Origin: Parabacteroides merdae ATCC 43184
GTDB lineage: Bacteria; Bacteroidota; Bacteroidia; Bacteroidales; Tannerellaceae
Reading direction: 5' to 3'
Length of the DNA stretch: 64,000 bases
NCBI RefSeq assembly: GCF_025151215.1
Contig: NZ_CP102286.1
Coordinates: 2,356,001-2,420,000, forward strand
In this document: piece after piece, positions 26,693 to 34,694 of the stretch
How the letters are laid out: each line of letters starts with the position of its first letter
Numbering within the stretch: position 1 is the stretch's first letter
Notes under the pieces: generated by a model
Database searches by the model: none
What the model saw: the letters and a program-made list of their open reading frames with translations, nothing else
Told to the model about the DNA's origin: nothing
Made by a program: the position numbers and the translations under genes

Positions 26693-26700
26693 CAAAATTA
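26693..26700 (-). promoter_or_regulatory. -7 box of the sulfatase gene
   Basis: CAAAATTA on the plus strand reads TAATTTTG on the minus strand, 30 bp upstream of the sulfatase start. No clear -33 box was seen. Confidence 0.5.
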
Positions 26701-26744
26701 AACAGAGCGAACGGAATAATCACTATCCGGACTAAAAAATATAT

Positions 26745-26776
26745 AAAAAAGTCCCGAAACTTTATTCCGGGACTTT
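26745..26776 (-). terminator. Intrinsic terminator behind the first Gfo/Idh/MocA gene
   Basis: On the minus strand AAAGTCCCGG and CGGGACTTT pair around AATAAAGTTT, followed by TTT. It lies 20 bp behind the oxidoreductase stop codon and upstream of the sulfatase promoter. Confidence 0.85.
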
Positions 26777-26795
26777 CCTTTACCTCTTACCTTTC

Positions 26796-28148
26796 TTATT
26801 TGTCATAATACGGCAATTTGTACGGATTTCTGTATTCGTACCAGTACAAACGATGTGATTCGGCTTCCCTATCGCCATTAAAGCTCAACGTTGCCGGATC
26901 CCAATGAACAGGACGTCCCAGTTCACGGGCAATGTTTTGCAAGCAGCAAAGCGTATTCGTACTACAACCGACTTCAACCGGAGCAATCGGATTCCGGCGT
27001 GAACGAACGCAATCGATAAAGTTCTGCATATGCGGAGAGCTTACTTCATATTCTCCCTTCCCGACTTTCTTTTCCTCTTTCGGCAACAAGGAAGGATCGG
27101 AACATTCGATATAACCGCGAGCGACTTTCAACCACCCCTTATCGCCGATAAACTTGATACCTTGCGCGTTGGCATTATCTTCACGATAAGGTTGTTCGGT
27201 CATCACGATACCATTAGCATATTTCATCGTCGCATATTCTGTGCCTTCATATCCTTTCGGGATAAACTCTACTGGACCGGAGCCGTCCATACCGATGGCC
27301 GCCTGTGCAATATCGAACATATGAGCCCCCCAATCGGCTGTATATCCGTTTCCGGTTTCCTGATACCAGCGCCATGCCCCCCACAACTTCTCGTTCTGTT
27401 CGGGTTCAAGAGAGATAGGAGGACAAAGATCAGGATGATAATGAATCTTCGGATCGTTCAACGGTCCCATCCACTGATTGAAATTCAGATTACCGGGGAC
27501 ATCCATTTCCGGCAAGTCCAATGGCTTGGGGGGTTCGCCGACACGGGCGTATATCTTTTCGATATGACCGATCTTACCGGCACGAACCAACGCAATCGCA
27601 TCCTGAAACTCCTTACTCGAACGCTGCTGGCTACCGATCTGGAAAACCCGATTATTATCGCGTACGGCACGAGCAACAGCCAGACCTTCCGTAATCGTAT
27701 AAGCCAACGGCTTCTGACAATAAACATCCTTACCGCTCTGACAAGCATGGATAGCAACCAATGCATGCCAGTGGTCAGGTGTTGCCACTTCAATCACGTC
27801 GATATCCTTACGGTCCAGCACATCTTCATAAAATTCATACATATCGCAACGGGGAGCTACATTCAGAGACTTCTGCCAAGCCTCGACACGACGTTTGAAA
27901 CGTTCACGTTTCAAGGAATCCACGTCACAACAGGCAGCGACCTGCACCCCAGGACAAGTAGAGAAACTCTTAAAATCGGATAAACCTTGTTGCCCTAATC
28001 CGACAAACCCTAAAACGACACGATCACTCGGTGCGATACGCACCCCATTTACAGCCCAGCTGGGCAGGATAGTCAAACTTGCCAATCCAAGAGCGGAAAG
28101 GCCGAGAAACTCTCGACGGGTTACACCCTTCTTAGTGTTTTCTTTCAT
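26796..28148 (-). CDS. Tat-exported Gfo/Idh/MocA-family oxidoreductase (1)
   Basis: A 450-residue oxidoreductase with a Tat signal (TRREFLGLSALGLASLTILP), so it is exported already folded, probably with NAD(P) bound. The Rossmann motif is VVLGFVGLGQQGLSD; the conserved EVATPDHWHALVA and CQKPLAYTITEGLAVARA follow, with the EKP-type lysine present as CQKPL. The C-terminal half contains GYTADWGAHMFDIAQAAIG, with the conserved His. Relatives act on sugars or glycosides, and some are NAD-dependent glycoside hydrolases (GH109-like). Substrate unknown. A paralogue lies at 30569-31882. Confidence 0.85.
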   Translation of the reverse strand: MKENTKKGVTRREFLGLSALGLASLTILPSWAVNGVRIAPSDRVVLGFVGLGQQGLSDFKSFSTCPGVQVAACCDVDSLKRERFKRRVEAWQKSLNVAPRCDMYEFYEDVLDRKDIDVIEVATPDHWHALVAIHACQSGKDVYCQKPLAYTITEGLAVARAVRDNNRVFQIGSQQRSSKEFQDAIALVRAGKIGHIEKIYARVGEPPKPLDLPEMDVPGNLNFNQWMGPLNDPKIHYHPDLCPPISLEPEQNEKLWGAWRWYQETGNGYTADWGAHMFDIAQAAIGMDGSGPVEFIPKGYEGTEYATMKYANGIVMTEQPYREDNANAQGIKFIGDKGWLKVARGYIECSDPSLLPKEEKKVGKGEYEVSSPHMQNFIDCVRSRRNPIAPVEVGCSTNTLCCLQNIARELGRPVHWDPATLSFNGDREAESHRLYWYEYRNPYKLPYYDK

Positions 28149-28186
28149 GGTAATTCAAAATATATTGGACTAAAAAATTATTCGGA

Positions 28187-28194
28187 CAAATATA
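28187..28194 (-). promoter_or_regulatory. -7 box of the first Gfo/Idh/MocA gene
   Basis: CAAATATA on the plus strand reads TATATTTG on the minus strand, 39 bp before the start codon. The remaining gap to 28401 is AT-rich with no visible gene. Confidence 0.55.
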
Positions 28195-28401
28195 GGTATT
28201 AAATATCAAAACAACACATCTATCCCATCGAATTTGAATGAATAGGGCCTCTTTTGGAAATCATTCTTGCGGGTAATATTTTTTAACATTCTATTTAATA
28301 GCAAATTTCCTGATTAAGGTATCAAAATGACAATAGAGGAAAGAAGGTAGAAAAAAGGGTTCTTTTGGTGTGATTGCCCTATAGAAAAGATGTCGTTTAT
28401 T

Positions 28402-28450
28402 AAAAAAATTATGGCTTTCCATTTCATAATTATGAATCAGGAAAGCCATA
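28402..28450 (-). terminator. Intrinsic terminator behind the PCMD/barrel operon
   Basis: On the minus strand ATGGCTTTCC and GGAAAGCCAT pair perfectly (10 bp), with an inner TTCATAATTATGAA that extends the stem, followed by AATTTTTTTA. It lies 25 bp behind the barrel gene. Confidence 0.9.
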
Positions 28451-28474
28451 ACGATATATCAAAATACGTTTGTA

Positions 28475-29263
28475 TCAGAAAGCGTAGCCGAAACCGACGT
28501 TCAGGTAAATCGGATACATGGCGAAAGTAATTGTATCGAAATCTTTCTGAAAGATATCATTCAATCCCCAAGTCAGGTCTGCATAGACATTCAAATGCTT
28601 AAAAGCACGCCATTCGGCACCTAACTGCGCACCCCATTGGAAGCGGCGAAGGTTTTTCGAGAAGTCATAAGGGGCATTTTTTCCATCGGCAAAAACGACC
28701 TTATTACCGGTAGGATCACCTTCGCGCAAATAACCATCATACACGTTTCCGGAAAAATCACCCTCCAACATATAGGCAAAATACGGTCCCAGATTCATAC
28801 TGAAGCGACGATTAAACTGATGAGTAGCCAAAACCGGAAAAGACAGATATGTATTCTTTACATTAGTCTTCACATATCCAGTCCAATTTCCTTTTATGCG
28901 TTCACCCCCTTCACCGATGATTTCCATTCCATAATTTTTCACATTGGCATTCGTTTTCATCCCTTTACTATCCAAACGAATACCGATTCTCATTCCCCAT
29001 TTTTTTTCTTGATCGAACCACTTTGTCACATTCCCCTCTATCGCAACAGCCATAGTAGGATTATACCCCGTTATATCACGAATCTCAACGGGCAATGGTA
29101 TCGGAGCCGTTCCCCCTATGTTAAAGCCGGCTTTTACCTCATACTCCAAACCGATCAATGCAGAATTGATAATTCCCTTATTCCGGTCTTCTTGTCCAAA
29201 AACCGAAAACGTTACCAGCAACAAGGCCAGTACACAAATTGATACAATATTCTTTCTCATCAC
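28475..29263 (-). CDS. Outer-membrane beta-barrel protein, PorT-like
   Basis: A 262-residue exported protein (signal peptide ending near SVFGQ, residue 24). The mature part alternates hydrophobic and polar residues in short strands with aromatic girdles (WGMRIGIRLDSKG, MNLGPYFAYMLEG, YPIYLNVGFGYAF) and ends in Phe, all typical of a small outer-membrane barrel of eight to ten strands. It follows the PCMD lipoprotein gene after 11 bp and shares its promoter and terminator. PCMD proteins with an adjacent barrel recur in Bacteroides. The function of the pair is not known; it may be a surface glycan-binding or adhesion unit. Confidence 0.8.
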   Translation of the reverse strand: MMRKNIVSICVLALLLVTFSVFGQEDRNKGIINSALIGLEYEVKAGFNIGGTAPIPLPVEIRDITGYNPTMAVAIEGNVTKWFDQEKKWGMRIGIRLDSKGMKTNANVKNYGMEIIGEGGERIKGNWTGYVKTNVKNTYLSFPVLATHQFNRRFSMNLGPYFAYMLEGDFSGNVYDGYLREGDPTGNKVVFADGKNAPYDFSKNLRRFQWGAQLGAEWRAFKHLNVYADLTWGLNDIFQKDFDTITFAMYPIYLNVGFGYAF

Positions 29264-29274
29264 AATAATCTTTT

Positions 29275-30393
29275 TTAATCTGCTGCATGAATCAGTTCCA
29301 CTTCATCGATATGCAATGTACTGCCGACAGCACCTCTGAAATAATCCCCTTCAATACTGGAAGAAAAGACAATAGCCACATTATATTTACCAGCTTTCAG
29401 TTTATCTTTATCTACAGTTTTTCCAGTCTTTGTCACAAATGGCAAATAAAACTCCGTCCACTCATCCGTTTCCTTCCGGTCTTTCTCATCAATGCGAGCT
29501 ATGGATATCAAATTAGGATGATCAAAACGGTTCGTTGCATCCAATGTTTTTGTCTTTTCATCTGTCTCGTAAAAGATTGCATAAATATCCCACGTATCCT
29601 TTTTATCTTTTACAATATTTCCATTCTCATCTTTATAAACTTCACCTGCCTTATACTTATAATACCCCTTCAAGTAGGTCGGTATATGCTCGAACGGAAC
29701 TCCGAACATTGTTGCTTTCAATGGGTCGGTCAATGCGTTCCCTACACTAAACGTACCCATAAAAAGATTACCGGCAGCAATAGGCATACCCAACTTCGAA
29801 CCGAAATCCCCTGTCGACTTTGTTTCCAACTTTACGCATTTGCCCATTTTTCCTTCCGCATAAGAAGAAGTCGGAAATGATGCCGGATCTTCCGTACCTG
29901 CACCAGTCAAAGCAAAACCGGTATTTCCACTGGCCCAATCCATTACCCATTTTCCCTCAGAATCATTCTCATAGAAAATATTATAAACATATTTCAAAAG
30001 CGAACTCTTGTAATCCTTTACATTCTCAAAATGATATTCCGAGCTAATTCCGGCAATAATATAAGTAACTTGATATTCTTTCTTCCAATTTCCATCTTCA
30101 GAAGTTACCGTATAAAATTGCGGAGTCGTAAAGTCACGTTCGGTCCCGCTGGCCGGAGAAATGGTTGCACCGGGAGTCAATGTAAATTCAGGTGCCTGAT
30201 GTGTCAAATCGGCATCGGCCGTTACCATCAATACTACCTTATTATTTTCTATAATTGGATCACGTTTCAAGATATCTCCCGGCACTGTACAAGTCAATAT
30301 ATCCGCTTCTGCATTCAACGCTTCGTCACGAATACACGAAACCAGCGTAATTCCCAGCAAAAGGCATACAATAAAATAAGTTACTCTAATCAT
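29275..30393 (-). CDS. PCMD-domain lipoprotein
   Basis: A 372-residue lipoprotein with lipobox LVSC (Cys20). After a short Ig-like N-terminal region (TPGATISPASGTERDFTTPQ, YTVTSEDGNWKKEYQVTY) the C-terminal two thirds resemble the PCMD domain (putative carbohydrate metabolism), a jelly-roll-like fold, with WASGNTGFALTGAG near its start and IEGDYFRGAVGSTLHIDEVE at its end. Members are thought to be surface glycan-binding proteins, but direct evidence is thin. It leads an operon with the barrel protein downstream. Confidence 0.8.
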   Translation of the reverse strand: MIRVTYFIVCLLLGITLVSCIRDEALNAEADILTCTVPGDILKRDPIIENNKVVLMVTADADLTHQAPEFTLTPGATISPASGTERDFTTPQFYTVTSEDGNWKKEYQVTYIIAGISSEYHFENVKDYKSSLLKYVYNIFYENDSEGKWVMDWASGNTGFALTGAGTEDPASFPTSSYAEGKMGKCVKLETKSTGDFGSKLGMPIAAGNLFMGTFSVGNALTDPLKATMFGVPFEHIPTYLKGYYKYKAGEVYKDENGNIVKDKKDTWDIYAIFYETDEKTKTLDATNRFDHPNLISIARIDEKDRKETDEWTEFYLPFVTKTGKTVDKDKLKAGKYNVAIVFSSSIEGDYFRGAVGSTLHIDEVELIHAAD

Positions 30394-30444
30394 CTTATGT
30401 CTGTTTTACAAATAATAGGTTTTCCTTAAAAAGCAAACCGGATA

Positions 30445-30452
30445 CAAAAATA
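30445..30452 (-). promoter_or_regulatory. -7 box of the PCMD operon
   Basis: CAAAAATA on the plus strand reads TATTTTTG on the minus strand, 52 bp upstream of the PCMD start codon. Confidence 0.5.
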
Positions 30453-30503
30453 CGCTCCTTTTCCCAAAAAGCCACCGTATTTATATTTTTATCACAGTTT
30501 TTA

Positions 30504-30534
30504 TTGTATCGCTCACCTATTATTTATACATTTG
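30504..30534 (+). promoter_or_regulatory. Promoter of the second Gfo/Idh/MocA gene
   Basis: TTG at 30504-30506 and TACATTTG at 30527-30534 are 20 bp apart and match the Bacteroidetes consensus. The start codon follows at 30569. Confidence 0.7.
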
Positions 30535-30568
30535 GCTCAACAACTTATAATATCTAATTCATAAGACC

Positions 30569-31882
30569 ATGACAACACGCAGAGATTTTATCCGGCAAGC
30601 GACCTTATTAGGAGCCGGACTTTCCATGAGTCCATTCTTTATCAACGCGACTCCTGGAAGTGTAGGAGCGAACGACAAAATACGCGTCGGACTAATTGGC
30701 TGTAAAGGAATGGGATTTTCAGACCTACAAGCCTTCCTCCGGAATCCGGAAGTCGAGTGTATCGCATTATGCGACATCGACGACGAAGTTCTCAACAGTC
30801 GCGCGGCTGAAACTCAAAAAATCACAGGCAAGAAAGTTAAAAACCTATATAAAGACTGGCGGAAACTGATCGATAACAAAGATATCGACGTTGTCATTGT
30901 CGGTACACCCGACCATTGGCACTGCCTGCAGATGGTAGCCGCCTGTGAAGCCGGTAAGGATGTTTATTGCGAAAAGCCGTTAGGCAACAGCATTGAAGAA
31001 TGTAACATTATGGTTCGCGCCGCCGAGAAATACAACCGGGTTGTACAGGTAGGACAATGGCAACGCAGTGATCCGCACTGGCAGGATGCCATGGCATTCG
31101 TACACAGCGGGCAATTAGGCAAGATACGTACCGTCCGCGTGTTCTCGTATCAAGGTTGGTGTCCTTCCATCCCGGTCAAACCGGACGAACCCGTTCCCGC
31201 AGGAATCGACTATGACATGTGGCTGGGTCCGGCTCCCAAACGTCCGTTCAACCGTAACCGTTTCCATTTCACCTTCCGCTGGTTTTGGGATTATGCCGGC
31301 GGACTGATGACTGATTGGGGTGTGCATCTACTCGACTATGCACTATATGGAATGAACGTTACAGCCCCCAACTCTATCATGGCTTCGGGAGGCAAATTCG
31401 GATATCCGGATGACGCCTGCGAAACACCGGACTTGCTTCAAACAATTTATACATTCGATGACTTCACCGTCATGTGGGATCATGCAATCGGTATCGACGA
31501 CGGAGCTTACGGGCGCAATCACGGCCTGGGATTTGTCGGAGAAAACGGAACACTGGTTGTCGATCGCAGTGGCTGGGAAGTAATCCCCGAAAAGGTAAGC
31601 GGCAAAGCCCGCATGGAAGCGGTTCCATTGAAGAAAGCATATGGTGAAGGCGGTTTGAACCTGCATGTCAAGAACCATCTGGAATGTATCAAATCGCGCA
31701 ACCGCAACTGTAATGCCAGTATCGAAATCGGCGCCCATATCGCCAAGTTCTCCCAATTAGGCAACATCGCCTACCGTACCGGCAAGAAACTGACTTGGGA
31801 CGGAAAGAGTTTCCATGACGCAGAAGCAGACAAATATTTATGCAAGGAATACAGGACACCTTGGGAGTTACCGAAGATTTAA
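30569..31882 (+). CDS. Tat-exported Gfo/Idh/MocA-family oxidoreductase (2)
   Basis: A 437-residue protein with a twin-arginine signal (TTRRDFIRQATLLGAG). The dinucleotide fold begins IRVGLIGCKGMGFSD, followed by IVGTPDHWHCLQMV and the catalytic lysine motif VYCEKPLGNS. The C-terminal half carries GGLMTDWGVHLLDYALYGM with the conserved His. It shares architecture with the gene at 26796 but differs in sequence and lies on the other strand, so the two may act on different sugars or on successive steps. It is a single-gene unit with its own promoter and terminator. Confidence 0.87.
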   Translation: MTTRRDFIRQATLLGAGLSMSPFFINATPGSVGANDKIRVGLIGCKGMGFSDLQAFLRNPEVECIALCDIDDEVLNSRAAETQKITGKKVKNLYKDWRKLIDNKDIDVVIVGTPDHWHCLQMVAACEAGKDVYCEKPLGNSIEECNIMVRAAEKYNRVVQVGQWQRSDPHWQDAMAFVHSGQLGKIRTVRVFSYQGWCPSIPVKPDEPVPAGIDYDMWLGPAPKRPFNRNRFHFTFRWFWDYAGGLMTDWGVHLLDYALYGMNVTAPNSIMASGGKFGYPDDACETPDLLQTIYTFDDFTVMWDHAIGIDDGAYGRNHGLGFVGENGTLVVDRSGWEVIPEKVSGKARMEAVPLKKAYGEGGLNLHVKNHLECIKSRNRNCNASIEIGAHIAKFSQLGNIAYRTGKKLTWDGKSFHDAEADKYLCKEYRTPWELPKI

Positions 31883-31889
31883 ACCAAAA

Positions 31890-31922
31890 GGGGTTGTGTC
31901 AAATACAGGCACAACCTTTTTT
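31890..31922 (+). terminator. Intrinsic terminator behind the second oxidoreductase
   Basis: GGTTGTG (31892-31898) and CACAACC (31910-31916) pair, followed by TTTTTTAT. It insulates the oxidoreductase from the partner-switching operon. Confidence 0.9.
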
Positions 31923-31932
31923 ATACAATAAC

Positions 31933-31963
31933 TTGCTCACGTAATGGATTATCTATACTTTTG
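31933..31963 (+). promoter_or_regulatory. Promoter of the partner-switching operon
   Basis: TTG at 31933-31935 and TACTTTTG at 31956-31963 are 20 bp apart. The five downstream genes have gaps of at most 21 bp and no internal terminator, so this site probably drives all five. Confidence 0.7.
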
Positions 31964-31994
31964 CTTGAACGAAAAATCAGAATAGGAACAGATT

Positions 31995-32294
31995 ATGAAG
32001 ATAACAATAGAAAACGGGAAAGAAACAGTCATCAATCTTTCCGGACAATTGGATACGTTAACCTCCGTCGATCTTGAAAAAGAGATCGCTCCCATCCTGC
32101 AGGGGGAAGCGCAAACGGTAGTGCTCGACGGTGCGGAACTGACCTACATCAGCAGTGCCGGACTCCGCCTGCTCCTTACACTGCAAAAAGGGATGAAGAA
32201 CAAAGGAGGCTCTTTCCGGCTGAAGAATATTCAGAATGAGATTATGGAAATCCTGAATATCACCGGATTCTCTCACATCCTCACGATCGAATAA
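31995..32294 (+). CDS. STAS-domain anti-sigma-factor antagonist (RsbV/SpoIIAA-like)
   Basis: A 99-residue single STAS domain. The strand-turn AELTYISSAGLRLLLTLQKG holds the phosphorylatable serine, most likely Ser54 (Ser53 is next to it). In RsbV/SpoIIAA proteins the unphosphorylated form binds the RsbW kinase and frees its target; the kinase phosphorylates this serine and a PP2C phosphatase reverses that. Both partner types lie in the same operon (32316 and 34695). No sigma-B-like factor is encoded nearby, and Bacteroidetes are not known to have one, so the protein freed at the end is unknown. Confidence 0.9.
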   Translation: MKITIENGKETVINLSGQLDTLTSVDLEKEIAPILQGEAQTVVLDGAELTYISSAGLRLLLTLQKGMKNKGGSFRLKNIQNEIMEILNITGFSHILTIE

Positions 32295-32315
32295 CAAGTA
32301 TCTTTATTCCGGCAG

Positions 32316-32726
32316 ATGACAAATACGCTACATATAAAGAATGAGCTGAAACAGCTAACCCGTCTATACGCGTTTCTGGACCAGCAAGCCGGTACTTATG
32401 AACTGGGAGAACTACAGTCGATGCAAATCAAACTGGCACTCGAAGAAGCCGTGACCAACGTCATCCAGTATGCCTATCCCGACAAAAAAGACCAGGACAT
32501 CCGTATCGACATGAGCTACGAGAACAAACGGCTGACAATCGTCATAACCGATACCGGCATCAGTTTCAACCCTCTCGAAAGACAGGAGCCGGACCTTACT
32601 CTCTCATTGGAAGAACGCCCGACAGGCGGCCTCGGAATTTATCTGGTCAAGCAACTGATGACGGAAGTCAGCTATAGTCGTTCAGCCGGGAAAAATATAC
32701 TCACAATGGCAAAAGACATTTGTTGA
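32316..32726 (+). CDS. RsbW/SpoIIAB-like serine kinase (HATPase)
   Basis: A 136-residue GHKL ATPase without a histidine-kinase dimerisation domain. The N box is ALEEAVTNVIQYAYPD, the G1 box is ITDTGISFNP, and the G2 region is PTGGLGIYLVKQLM. This is the anti-sigma kinase architecture, expected to phosphorylate the STAS protein encoded 21 bp upstream. Its second partner, the sequestered protein in an RsbW system, is not encoded here. The stop codon is one base from the start of the next gene, so expression is coupled. Confidence 0.88.
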   Translation: MTNTLHIKNELKQLTRLYAFLDQQAGTYELGELQSMQIKLALEEAVTNVIQYAYPDKKDQDIRIDMSYENKRLTIVITDTGISFNPLERQEPDLTLSLEERPTGGLGIYLVKQLMTEVSYSRSAGKNILTMAKDIC

Positions 32727-32727
32727 T

Positions 32728-33849
32728 ATGGCAGACTTCGACATTAGAGATATAGCAGCGCTCAAAGTAAAGCTGCAAATCATAGAGAAGCTCGTATTGG
32801 CCGACTGGATCTTGATTATCCTGTCGATGTATTACGACTGGGGAGGATGGATCACCTGCCTGATCGTTATTCAAATCATCCTGTATATCTACAAATCGAA
32901 ACTGCGCAAACAACTGAAACAGAAAGAGTATCTCGCCAAAGTGGTAGAAGAGCGAACAATCGAACTCCGTATCCAGCGCGACCAAGTGCTGAATGAATCC
33001 AAGAAACTATCCGACGCCCTCGACGCTCTGGCGAAAGCACAGGACGAACTGGTCCGCAAGGAAAAACTGGCTACTGTCGGACAATTGACGCAAGGGTTGG
33101 TCGACCGCATCCTGAACCCGATCAACTACATCAACAACTTTGCCGGCCTTTCCGCCAATCTGATCAAAGACTTGAAAGAAAACATTACGGACCAGCAGGC
33201 GATCATGTCAAAAGAGAACTACGCCGACAGCATCGAGATTCTCGATATGATCAACAGCAACTTGCAGAAGATAAACGAACACGGCTGCAACACTGTCCGG
33301 ATCGTCAAAGCAATGGAAGAATTGTTAAAAGACCGTCACGGCGACGTCACTCCAACGGACATCTGCAACCTCTGCAAAGTGAACGTAGACGTGATCCGCA
33401 AGCAGTTCAAAGAAGACATTGAGAATAAGCAGATACAGATAGAACTCGACTGTCCGGCAGAACCCACGACCGCAGAGATCAACATTGAGCAGATGAACAA
33501 AGTGATGCTCAACCTACTCAAGAACAGCCTTTACGCATTGCTGAAAAAGTTACAGAAAAAGGACTTCACGCCAATCATCAACATACACGTAGAAAAGAGA
33601 CTGAACGGGACAATTTTTCTCAGCATCCGCGATAACGGCATCGGCATCGAGGACAACATCAAAGCCAAGATATTCGAACCGTTCTTCACCACGAAGCCCA
33701 CTGCCGAGGCTGCGGGTGTCGGTTTGTACCTCTGTCGTGAAGTCATCCTGAACCACCAAGGGTCCATCATCGTAAAAAGTGAAAAGGATAACTTTACCGA
33801 GTTTATGATTACGATTCCTATTTATCAAAAAAGCAACAACAATGAATGA
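32728..33849 (+). CDS. Membrane histidine-kinase homologue with His-to-Asp change at the phospho-site
   Basis: A 373-residue protein. Two short hydrophobic segments at about residues 21-36 and 40-56 form a minimal membrane anchor; residues 57-112 are a charged coiled coil. The dimerisation helix reads EKLATVGQLTQGLVDRILNP, where active kinases have GIAHEIxNP: the acceptor His is Asp126 (GAC at 33103-33105). The ATPase domain looks intact (N box MLNLLKNSLYALL, G1 DNGIGIEDN, FFTTKP, GVGLYLCREVI). It cannot autophosphorylate in the normal way and is better seen as a sensor or allosteric partner of the active kinase that overlaps its 3' end by 8 bp. Confidence 0.88.
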   Translation: MADFDIRDIAALKVKLQIIEKLVLADWILIILSMYYDWGGWITCLIVIQIILYIYKSKLRKQLKQKEYLAKVVEERTIELRIQRDQVLNESKKLSDALDALAKAQDELVRKEKLATVGQLTQGLVDRILNPINYINNFAGLSANLIKDLKENITDQQAIMSKENYADSIEILDMINSNLQKINEHGCNTVRIVKAMEELLKDRHGDVTPTDICNLCKVNVDVIRKQFKEDIENKQIQIELDCPAEPTTAEINIEQMNKVMLNLLKNSLYALLKKLQKKDFTPIINIHVEKRLNGTIFLSIRDNGIGIEDNIKAKIFEPFFTTKPTAEAAGVGLYLCREVILNHQGSIIVKSEKDNFTEFMITIPIYQKSNNNE

Positions 33850-34675
33850 GGACAGTATGAAAGAGTTAGAACGTCTGAGAAAACAGATCAGCCAACAGGA
33901 AAAGATGGCTTCACTCGGACTGTTGAGCGCAGGTATCGCACATGAGATACAGAACCCGCTCAACTTCGTGATCAACTTCAGCAAACTATCATGTAAGTTG
34001 CTGCAAGATATGGAAGACGTATTGGACGAACTGGAAAGCAAGCTCTCTGCCGAGGTGGACGAGGAGATTAGGGAAATCATGGACGACCTCAAAAGCAACA
34101 TGTGCAAGATCGAGGAAAACGGCAACCGGGCATCAAGTATCGTCCGAGGCATCCTGCTCTATTCCCGCGGCAAAGACGATGAATATATAGCGACCGACCT
34201 CTGCCAGCTGACAAAAGAATATGTATGGCTTTCCTACCATGCTGTCCGCGCCAATAACAAGAGCTTCAATGTTACCATCATAGAAGAATACGACAATACA
34301 CTCCCGTTGGTCAAAGTAATCCCGCAGGACTTCAGCCGCGCTGTTCTCAACCTGATGAACAACGCCTGTTATGCTGTCTTCAGCAAATCCAAAGGTGTCG
34401 CTGAAAATCCTTATAGTCCGACCATCAAGGTAAGACTGGCAAAAGACAGCGACCGGGTACGGTTGGTTATCGAAGACAACGGCCCGGGAATCACGAAGGA
34501 GGTCAAAGAGAAACTTTATACGCCGTTCTTCACCACCAAACCGGTCGGAGAAGGAACCGGTCTCGGCCTCTCTATCACCAAGTCGATCATCGAACAAAAA
34601 CATAACGGAACGATCGAGATGGAATCGGAGCCGAACGAATTCACCCGTTTCACAATCACCATTCCGATTAAATAA
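33842..34675 (+). CDS. Soluble sensor histidine kinase
   Basis: A 277-residue cytoplasmic histidine kinase without a membrane segment. The dimerisation helix reads EKMASLGLLSAGIAHEIQNP with acceptor His34 (CAT at 33941-33943). The ATPase domain has N box LNLMNNACYAVF, G1 EDNGPGI, FFTTKPVGEGTGLGLSITKS. It aligns with the preceding gene through the whole kinase core, so the pair arose by duplication and one copy then lost its His. The start lies 8 bp inside the upstream gene; an ATG five codons later is an alternative. The likely phosphate receiver is the REC-PP2C protein encoded next. Confidence 0.9.
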   Translation: MNEDSMKELERLRKQISQQEKMASLGLLSAGIAHEIQNPLNFVINFSKLSCKLLQDMEDVLDELESKLSAEVDEEIREIMDDLKSNMCKIEENGNRASSIVRGILLYSRGKDDEYIATDLCQLTKEYVWLSYHAVRANNKSFNVTIIEEYDNTLPLVKVIPQDFSRAVLNLMNNACYAVFSKSKGVAENPYSPTIKVRLAKDSDRVRLVIEDNGPGITKEVKEKLYTPFFTTKPVGEGTGLGLSITKSIIEQKHNGTIEMESEPNEFTRFTITIPIK

Positions 34676-34694
34676 TCAGAGAAACAACGCTACT

